NCBI GenBank assembly: GCA_964461295.1
Contig: CAYWTX010000383.1
Location: forward strand, 1 to 8,929
Source of the DNA: CAYWTX01 sp964461295
GTDB lineage: Bacteria; Planctomycetota; Phycisphaerae; SM23-33
DNA: 8,929 nucleotides
Reading direction: 5' to 3'
Below are positions 1-5,141 of this stretch, one piece after another (the first letter of the stretch is position 1; every line of letters begins with the position of its first letter). The translations under genes and the position numbers were made by a program. A model generated the notes under the pieces. It worked only from the letters and a program-made list of their open reading frames with translations, ran no database searches and was not told the origin of the DNA.

Positions 1-960
1 CCACCCGTCGAAGAAGTCGATCTCGCTGTCCACGTCCGGGTTCCACACCGGCCGCGGAGTCTGCTCGTACGACTGGCTCCAGCATTGTCGCAGACCCGCC
101 ACGGCCGAGCCTTCCGTGCCGTCCGCCTGCATCACAAGCAGGTCGTCGCGCCGCACTCGCACCGCCCAACTCGAGTTGAACTGCGCCACCACTCCGCCGG
201 CCAGTTCGATGATCGCGTACGCCGCGTCCTCGGCGGTGCAGGCGTACGGTTTGCCGTTCTCGTCCCAGCGCGTGGGCACGTGGATCGCCCCGCGGCAGGC
301 CACCGACTTCACCTCGCCGAACAGGTTGTCCAGCACGTAGCGCCAGTGGCAGAGCATGTCCGAGATGATCCCGCCGCCTTCCTCGCGCCGGTAGTTCCAG
401 CTCGGGCGCTGTGCCGGCTGCCGGTCGCCCTCGAACACCCAGTAGCCGAACTCGCCCCGCACCGACAGGATTCGCCCGAAAAACCCGCTGTCGATCAGCC
501 CGCGGAGCTTCAGCAGGCCCGGCAGCCACAGCTTGTCCTGCACCACGCCGTTCTTCACGCCCGCCTTCACCGCGAGCTGGTACAGGTTCAGCGCGTCGGC
601 GGTCGTCACGGCCGTGGGCTTCTCGCAGTACACGTCCTTGCCGGCCGCGATCGCCTTGGCCACCGCCTCGACGCGAAGCTGCGTCGTCTGGGCGTCGAAG
701 TAGATGCGATTGCTCTTGTCCGCCAGCGCCGCGTCCACGTCCGTCGTCCACTGGCTCACGCCGGCCTGCTCGGCCAGTTTGCGGAGCTTGTCGGCGTTGC
801 GCCCGACCAGCACCGGCTCGGGGATGATGACCGTGCCGTCGGCGGCCCTGACGCCGCCTTGCTTGCGAATGGCCACGATCGACCGCATGAGGTGCTGATT
901 GGTCCCCATGCGGCCGGTCACGCCGTTCATGATTATCCCTACGGTGCGCGTGTTCGACAT
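1..960 (-). CDS. Gfo/Idh/MocA family NAD(P)-dependent oxidoreductase (partial, C-terminus beyond window)
   Basis: Predicted cytoplasmic sugar or cyclitol dehydrogenase that oxidises a hydroxyl to a ketone with NAD(P); the exact substrate cannot be read. The visible 320 residues open with a Rossmann segment, GIIMNGVTGRMG (8-19), in which GVTGRMG takes the place of the usual GxGxxG. The family hallmark EKP lies at 113-115 (YCEKPTAVTT), Lys114 being the expected catalytic lysine. The C-terminal alpha/beta domain starts around 145 and has GGGIISDMLCHWRYVLDNLF (195-214), with Asp201 and His205 where the family places active-site residues. Members are typically about 380-390 aa, so perhaps 60-70 residues are missing. 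The ATG at 960-958 is preceded by an AAGGA Shine-Dalgarno five bases upstream (966-970). There is no signal peptide. It lies 88 bp downstream of the cupin gene on the same strand, so co-transcription is likely, although a large inverted repeat sits in the gap. Family call is firm; substrate unknown. Confidence 0.93.
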   Translation of the reverse strand, partial: MSNTRTVGIIMNGVTGRMGTNQHLMRSIVAIRKQGGVRAADGTVIIPEPVLVGRNADKLRKLAEQAGVSQWTTDVDAALADKSNRIYFDAQTTQLRVEAVAKAIAAGKDVYCEKPTAVTTADALNLYQLAVKAGVKNGVVQDKLWLPGLLKLRGLIDSGFFGRILSVRGEFGYWVFEGDRQPAQRPSWNYRREEGGGIISDMLCHWRYVLDNLFGEVKSVACRGAIHVPTRWDENGKPYACTAEDAAYAIIELAGGVVAQFNSSWAVRVRRDDLLVMQADGTEGSAVAGLRQCWSQSYEQTPRPVWNPDVDSEIDFFDGW

Positions 961-965
961 TGGCT

Positions 966-970
966 TCCTT
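966..970 (-). promoter_or_regulatory. Ribosome binding site of the Gfo/Idh/MocA gene
   Basis: AAGGA on the minus strand, five bases before the ATG at 960. It fixes the start chosen for the oxidoreductase and lies just beyond the inverted repeat. Confidence 0.7.
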
Positions 971-982
971 TCAAGCCTTCGC

Positions 983-1075
983 ACGGACGTACACGGACAA
1001 ACACGGACTGACACAGACCGCCATAGGCGCCATCCGTGTTCGTCGGTGTCAGTCCGCGTTCGTCCGTGTGTCCGT
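983..1075. repeat. Long imperfect inverted repeat made of 10-bp ACACGGACNN units
   Basis: The left half (981-1020) is four consecutive 10-mers resembling ACACGGACNN. The right half (1040-1075) is the same type of sequence inverted. Arms 983-1020 and 1040-1075 pair at about 31 of 36 aligned positions with one 2-base gap, around a 19-base loop, so a transcript from either strand could form a long hairpin. It fills most of the gap between the cupin and the oxidoreductase. The cupin stop codon (1051-1049) lies inside its right arm. Repeats of the ACACGGAC type recur in intergenic regions of planctomycete-like genomes as far as I recall; that is recollection, not a search. It could act as an mRNA processing, stabilising or attenuating hairpin, but no T-tract is visible. 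Confidence 0.8.
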
Positions 1076-1504
1076 CTTCTGCGGCCAGGCGCCGGCCGGC
1101 AGCGGCGGGGCATCCGCCCCCGCTTTCGGCAGCGTGCCGGCCAGTTCCTGTTTCCAGTGGGCGACGTCGCCGGCAGGGCCGTACACGTAGATCATCACCA
1201 TCGGCTCCTCGCCGGTGTTGGTGAGTTGGTGGAACGTCCGCGGCGGGATGTGCATCGCCTGGCCGGCGCGCAGCTCGCGCCGCTCGGCGCCCAGGCACGC
1301 TTCGCCCGTGCCGGACACGATGAAGTAGACCTCTTCCTGCTCCTGGTCGTGCCAGGGCACCTGCCCGCCGCGCGGCTCCAGCGTCACGTAGCCCATGCAG
1401 AACGCCCTCGCCTGGATGGGCGACGCCCCGCCGACGAGGTTCTGCGTCCGCCGCCGCGCCGGATACGCCCGCCCGGCAATCTCCGCAAGGTCCGCGATGG
1501 TCAT
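1049..1504 (-). CDS. Single-domain cupin protein (cupin_2-like)
   Basis: Small 151-aa cytoplasmic cupin, probably metal-binding. Motif 1 fits G(X)5HX(H)(X)3E(X)6G: Gly46, His52, Gln54 in place of the second His, Glu58, Gly65. Motif 2 fits G(X)5P(X)4H(X)3N: Gly81, Pro87, His92, Asn96. The likely metal ligands are therefore His52, Gln54, Glu58 and His92. Residues 105-150 form a C-terminal tail after the barrel, and the last eight or so (TDTRTNAD) are encoded by the ACACGGAC repeat. The start at 1504 is chosen because GGAG (1516-1513) lies eight bases upstream and the barrel begins soon after; the frame is open up to 1861, but that extension translates the upstream palindromic repeat and is not credible. 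The gene is first in a likely two-gene unit with the oxidoreductase. Small cupins include sugar isomerases, KdgF-like uronate-processing enzymes and sensors; nothing here decides between them. Confidence 0.88.
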   Translation of the reverse strand: MTIADLAEIAGRAYPARRRTQNLVGGASPIQARAFCMGYVTLEPRGGQVPWHDQEQEEVYFIVSGTGEACLGAERRELRAGQAMHIPPRTFHQLTNTGEEPMVMIYVYGPAGDVAHWKQELAGTLPKAGADAPPLPAGAWPQKTDTRTNAD

Positions 1505-1508
1505 CAGT

Positions 1509-1516
1509 CCTTCTCC
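1509..1516 (-). promoter_or_regulatory. Ribosome binding site of the cupin gene
   Basis: The minus strand reads GGAGAAGG just before the ATG at 1504. GGAG is eight bases from the start codon. This supports the 151-aa start over longer in-frame extensions through the repeat element. Confidence 0.7.
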
Positions 1517-1526
1517 AAGGGGCGGG

Positions 1527-1547
1527 AATATACCGTCTCCGCGGAGA
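1527..1547 (-). promoter_or_regulatory. Candidate cupin promoter -10 element with adjoining 12-bp palindrome
   Basis: On the minus strand TATATT (1532-1527) lies 22 bases before the cupin ATG, in the context GGTATATTCCCGCC. Immediately upstream is the perfect palindrome TCTCCGCGGAGA (1536-1547), between the -10 and where a -35 would be (weak TTTTCT at 1555-1550). The palindrome could be an operator. A similar TATA-TTCCCGCC arrangement with a CTCCGCGG upstream occurs before surE. The elements are seen in the sequence; promoter activity is inferred. Confidence 0.45.
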
Positions 1548-1592
1548 GAAGAAAAGGGCAGGGATGCCGGGGATTCAGGGGGTGGGTAGTGA

Positions 1593-1770
1593 GAGGTTGT
1601 GAAAGAATCGCCGAAGCGGCCTTCCTCCCTCTTAGCCCCGCAGGGGCGTCGAGGATTTGGCCGGTGGCGTAAGCCCCCGGTATGCAAGCAACTAAGCGTG
1701 GAGCCCCGAAGGGGCGACAGAAAGCGTCCAGAACGGGCAGACCTGCGAGTCCCAATTCCTTCACAAGCTC
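1593..1770. repeat. Composite palindromic element with terminal inverted repeats (MITE/REP-like)
   Basis: The ends are GAGGTTGTGAAAGAATCG (1593-1610) and, inverted, GAGCTTGTGAAGGAATTG (1770-1753), matching at 15 of 18 positions. Between them are three hairpins: GCCCC/GGGGC with loop GCA (1635-1647), CCGGTGGC/GCCCCCGG with loop GTAA and one mismatch (1661-1680), and GCCCC/GGGGC with loop GAA (1703-1715). There is no transposase gene inside, and no convincing target-site duplication. A 71-bp copy that includes the left end recurs at 8601-8671. Together the ends, hairpins and second copy show a dispersed non-coding element. It occupies most of the divergent gap between the cupin and lyase genes; the open frame across it on the minus strand is not credible as a gene. 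Confidence 0.75.
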
Positions 1771-1843
1771 GTAATTCTTGCGTTGGCCTGACACGGCAAA
1801 ATAGTCTACTGTATTTCCTTACGGGCCCTAAGGCAGGCAAGTC
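1771..1843 (+). promoter_or_regulatory. Likely promoter/leader region of the first heparinase-like gene
   Basis: This 73-bp, more AT-rich stretch lies between the right end of the repeat element and the ATG at 1844. TTGCGT (1778-1783) followed after 17 bases by ATAGTC (1801-1806) is a possible but weak promoter; other pairings are as plausible. A small inverted repeat CCTTA-7-TAAGG (1817-1833) overlaps the weak ribosome binding site AAGG (1830-1833), ten bases from the start codon. Confidence 0.35.
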
Positions 1844-4800
1844 ATGACCCATCTCGTTCATCGGTGGGCGAGTCAGACGATCGTGCTGGCGAGCCTCTTC
1901 TGCTCGGGCGCCTTGCCCGCGGCCGGGGCGACGGGCGACGGCCAGTGTGTCCTCACCCTTACGCAGGCCCTCCAGTACCGCCTCAAGTCGGGCGAGGCCG
2001 TCACGGCCGACCTCACGGTCGCCATCGAACGCCAGGGCGGCAAGTGGCTTGCCGACGCTTACGCCACGGCCGAGAAATACAACAACGGTCTACACCTGGT
2101 GACGGTGGAAGTTGCGGACGCCAAAGGGCCGGACCTGGAACTGGACGTGACACTCACCCGTGCCGGCGGGACCGGCTGGGGCGAGAACACCGGCCCCGAG
2201 GGCGTGGCCCACTACAGCGTGAAGCTCGCCGCCGTCGGCGACGCATGGACGGGCGGGTTCTCCGGCGGCCTCCAGCAGACGTACCATGGCAAGCCGCTTG
2301 CCGACGGCCTGAAATACGAGCGGTCCGGCCAGGCGGCGATGCGAACGGCGCCTCCGTCGCGGCTCACCGTCGCCGGCCACAAGCCGCCGGCCGCCGGCGA
2401 GCATCCGCGGCTGTTCTTCCGCGCGGGCGACCTCGAACAGCTCCGCAAGCGGGCCCAGACGGACATCGGGCGTAAGTTCATCGCCCGGACACGCGAATTG
2501 CTCGACCGCAACGCCGGCGGCTTCGCCTGGAACCGCGACGGCTCCAAGGGCGTGCCATACACCGAGGGCACGCACGCGGCCGGGCACGCGTTCCTGTACG
2601 CCTTGACGGGCGAGCCGGCCCAGGCCGAGCGGGCCAGGTGGATGGCGTTCCGCGCCATGGCGGCCAACGGCGGCGAGTGGGGTTCGTGGGGCAACTCGCT
2701 CCGCATCCCCGGTGTGGCCGTCGCCTACGACCTCTGCCACGACGCGTGGAAGAAGTCCGATCCGGCGTTCGTGCACGACGCGGGCGCGTGGCTCGAGGCC
2801 GCCGCCGTCGGGCGAGGCGCCAACCCCGACACGCACTTCGACGGCACGTTTCACGCGGCCGGCGGATTGGCCGCCCTGGCCGTGCTGGGCGACCCATGCC
2901 CCTCGCCGCGCGAGCCGTGCGATCCCGCGGCCGCGGCGCTGCTGCCCGCGCCGGAAGGCTTCTCTCCCGTCGCCGGCGCGCCGGTCTTCGACTTCACCGA
3001 CGGCCAGATCGCCAAGAAGTGGCTGCTCGCCGGCGGGTTCAGTCCCGGCTACGGCGGCGAGCCGCTCAAGGCGATTGGCGGGCCGGGCGCCGCCCGGCCG
3101 TCGGCGGGCGACAAGTTCAGGCAGGGCGACGCCGAATTCGATTGGGTCGAGCGGACCTTCGACGCCCCGCGAATCGGGCTGTACAAGTTCGAGGTCAAGC
3201 CCGCGCCCAAGGGGGCTGGCCCTGCCGACTTCGCCCGCGACGGCGGCCTGCCCGTTCTGGCCTACTTCCACGCCGTGCTCGACAACGACAAGCCGCGTGC
3301 CGTCCAGGCCTGGCCCCGGGCAACCGGCGCCTGGCAAGGCCCCGACATGCCGATCCCCGGCGTCCGCCTGTGGATCGCCGGCCGGCAACTCGCCAACGGC
3401 GACGTCGTCCGCCTCCAGCGAGGCAAGTATCCCGTGACGATGGAACTGTCCTTCGCCGGCCAGATGCTCATCGCCCCGCGCCTGCTGGAGTACACGGCCG
3501 AGCGATTCGCCGCCGACCAGGCCAGGCACCGTCGCGAACGGGGCGCGTGGGAGGCGGCCGGCAAGGCCTGGCCCGACGCCCCCGCCCGGTGCCGCCGCAT
3601 GGCTCGCTTCATCGAACGCTACGTCGATCTCTGCTACGGCGACGCGGGGTTTGTCACCGAAGACTCCACCCAGGCCGACGCCATCTACAACCTGCTGCCG
3701 TACCTGGTGGCCTACGGCAACGTTACCGGCCGCGACATCATCGCCGCCCATCCGCATGTGCGCCGGATCATGCCGCACATCGTGCTCACGCAGCGGCGGT
3801 TCCTGAGGCACGACTGGGGCGTGGAGCACTTCCGCGTGATGGGCTTCCCCGAGTTGTGCGACGACACCTCGCGCCGCCTGCTCCGCGGCGAGATCGACCG
3901 GGCCCAGGCCGGGGGCGGTCTCGGCCAGGTCGATTCCGGTTCGCTCACGCTGCCGTGGGACGGCATGTTCGCGATGCTGAACTACCCCTTCGACGGCGGC
4001 GTGCCGCGGCGCGAGGACGCCTTCCTGCCGCGCGTGCTCGAGGACAAGCGTTTCGGCGGCTACGTCCTCACGCGCCAAGCGGGGCGGCGCGAGTTCCAGG
4101 CCATCCTGCTCTGCCAGCAGAACGCGCCGCGGTCGAGCGTCACCGCCGGGGACTTTTCCATCCTCGTCGACGGGCGGCTGTGGACGGGGTACGGCAACGC
4201 TGGCGGCGGGTTCTTCCGCCCGGCCTGCCTGACGAAGGTGGAAATCCCCAACGTCGTGCGAGTGCAGGGCGCCATCCCGACGCGCGGCGCCCGCCGGCTG
4301 CACTTCGAGAAGCTCGGCGACGACGGCTCCGCCGTCCTCAGCATGGTGCAGGACTACTGGGTGGACGGCTCGGCCGACGACGCCCACAGCGCTCCCAAGG
4401 TCAACGACCCCGCCAACATCGGCGTGCGGGCCGTGCGCAGCATCGCGGTGGACTACTCGGGGCGCTGCGGCGCGCCCATGCTCGTCGCCGTGGCCGATTG
4501 CGTCACCGCCCCCGGCCAGCGCGCCGTCTGGACGCAGATGAACCTGCCCGGTACGGACGGGCACAACAACGAGGGCCGCTTCGCGACCAAGGGCAGCACG
4601 TTCCAGTTGGCCGAGCCGAAGGCCCAGCTCGCCGACCCCAACCGCGCCACGCTGGCCGGGGCGTCCTTCGGCCCCGCCGCCGGCGTGCTCATCGAGTACC
4701 GCGGCGACTGGGCGGAGATGTGCGACCCCGGGCGCCCGCCGCCGCACTTCCAGGCCGCCGTCAAGGCAACGCTGCCCAGAACCGAAGACGCCGCCGGCAA

Positions 4801-5068
4801 AGCGGCGCCCCCCAAGCGCCGGAAGCCCGACAGCCACGACGACGTCCTGGCCGAGATGGACGCGTTCCAGGCGGCGACGAAGCCGGCCACCCAACCTGCC
4901 GCCGCTCTGCCGCCCGTCGAAACGTTCTACCTCGCCGTCTTCACCGTTCAGGAGGGCAAGCCCCCGGCCATCCGCGCCGAGGGCCGCGACCGCGATACCA
5001 GACTCGCCATCGCCGGCCGCACCGTCCGCTTCAACGGCGCGAGGATCGTCCTGGGCGATGCGCCGTGA
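1844..5068 (+). CDS. Exported heparinase II/III-like protein with large inserted domain, possibly degenerate active site
   Basis: 1,074-aa exported protein. Residues 1-30 form a signal peptide (hydrophobic core TIVLASLFCSGAL, cleavage likely near AAGA). A beta-rich N-terminal domain covers about 35-165. HPRLFFRAGDLEQLRKR (187-203) opens an (alpha/alpha) toroid (to about 350, resuming 579-720), and a heparinase II/III-type beta domain follows (about 733-955). A Lys/Pro/Ala-rich linker (975-1025) precedes a final strand motif RLAIAGRTVRFNGARIVLG. The downstream gene has the same plan. Relative to it, about 225 residues (351-578) are inserted in the toroid; this insert is probably beta-rich and begins FDFTDGQIAKKWLLAGGF near 382. 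By hand alignment His331 and His662 match the paralogue's catalytic-type histidines, but Asn367 aligns with Thr330 and Tyr424 with Thr609. It may thus bind glycan or use other chemistry. Superfamily call is good; lyase activity doubtful. Confidence 0.75.
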   Translation: MTHLVHRWASQTIVLASLFCSGALPAAGATGDGQCVLTLTQALQYRLKSGEAVTADLTVAIERQGGKWLADAYATAEKYNNGLHLVTVEVADAKGPDLELDVTLTRAGGTGWGENTGPEGVAHYSVKLAAVGDAWTGGFSGGLQQTYHGKPLADGLKYERSGQAAMRTAPPSRLTVAGHKPPAAGEHPRLFFRAGDLEQLRKRAQTDIGRKFIARTRELLDRNAGGFAWNRDGSKGVPYTEGTHAAGHAFLYALTGEPAQAERARWMAFRAMAANGGEWGSWGNSLRIPGVAVAYDLCHDAWKKSDPAFVHDAGAWLEAAAVGRGANPDTHFDGTFHAAGGLAALAVLGDPCPSPREPCDPAAAALLPAPEGFSPVAGAPVFDFTDGQIAKKWLLAGGFSPGYGGEPLKAIGGPGAARPSAGDKFRQGDAEFDWVERTFDAPRIGLYKFEVKPAPKGAGPADFARDGGLPVLAYFHAVLDNDKPRAVQAWPRATGAWQGPDMPIPGVRLWIAGRQLANGDVVRLQRGKYPVTMELSFAGQMLIAPRLLEYTAERFAADQARHRRERGAWEAAGKAWPDAPARCRRMARFIERYVDLCYGDAGFVTEDSTQADAIYNLLPYLVAYGNVTGRDIIAAHPHVRRIMPHIVLTQRRFLRHDWGVEHFRVMGFPELCDDTSRRLLRGEIDRAQAGGGLGQVDSGSLTLPWDGMFAMLNYPFDGGVPRREDAFLPRVLEDKRFGGYVLTRQAGRREFQAILLCQQNAPRSSVTAGDFSILVDGRLWTGYGNAGGGFFRPACLTKVEIPNVVRVQGAIPTRGARRLHFEKLGDDGSAVLSMVQDYWVDGSADDAHSAPKVNDPANIGVRAVRSIAVDYSGRCGAPMLVAVADCVTAPGQRAVWTQMNLPGTDGHNNEGRFATKGSTFQLAEPKAQLADPNRATLAGASFGPAAGVLIEYRGDWAEMCDPGRPPPHFQAAVKATLPRTEDAAGKAAPPKRRKPDSHDDVLAEMDAFQAATKPATQPAAALPPVETFYLAVFTVQEGKPPAIRAEGRDRDTRLAIAGRTVRFNGARIVLGDAP

Positions 5069-5141
5069 GCGAAGTTCTCGACCGCCTTCAGCGGAAGAAA
5101 CAGGTATGTTCCCGAGTACCGCTCAAACAGGAGAGCCGACC
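5069..5141 (+). promoter_or_regulatory. Short intergenic leader with strong ribosome binding site for the second heparinase-like gene
   Basis: AGGAGAG (5129-5135) lies six bases before the ATG at 5142. The frame is open back to an ATG at 5058 that overlaps the previous stop, and another ATG lies at 5106. Only the 5142 start has a good ribosome binding site and puts a signal peptide at the N-terminus. No terminator or clear promoter is visible, so co-transcription with the upstream gene is likely. Confidence 0.6.

Noticed and set aside
85..1011. 308-codon plus-strand open frame
   Set aside because: Lies opposite the oxidoreductase, which has Rossmann and EKP motifs on the minus strand.
981..1075. 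Possible CRISPR array or tandem minisatellite
   Set aside because: Units are 10 bp, contiguous and inverted half-way; there are no spacers and no cas genes.
1597..1766. TTGTGAA and TTCACAA, resembling Rex redox-repressor half-sites
   Set aside because: A Rex operator needs the halves a few bases apart. Here they are over 150 bp apart and are parts of the terminal inverted repeats.
1504..1794. 96-codon minus-strand open frame in the divergent gap
   Set aside because: It is a translation of the palindromic repeat element; it overlaps the cupin promoter and resembles no protein family.
1894..1906. Lipobox in the first lyase-like protein at Cys20
   Set aside because: The residues before the Cys are Ser-Leu-Phe, and Phe at -1 does not fit a lipobox; a standard signal peptide is more likely.
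2090..4894. 934-codon open frame on the minus strand
   Set aside because: Antisense shadow of the 1,074-aa lyase-like gene in GC-rich DNA; its translation is low-complexity Arg/Gly/Ala/Val-rich with no recognisable domain.
5058..5141. Longer N-terminus for the second lyase-like protein, starting at 5058 or 5106
   Set aside because: It would bury the signal peptide behind a charged extension; neither ATG has a good ribosome binding site, unlike 5142.
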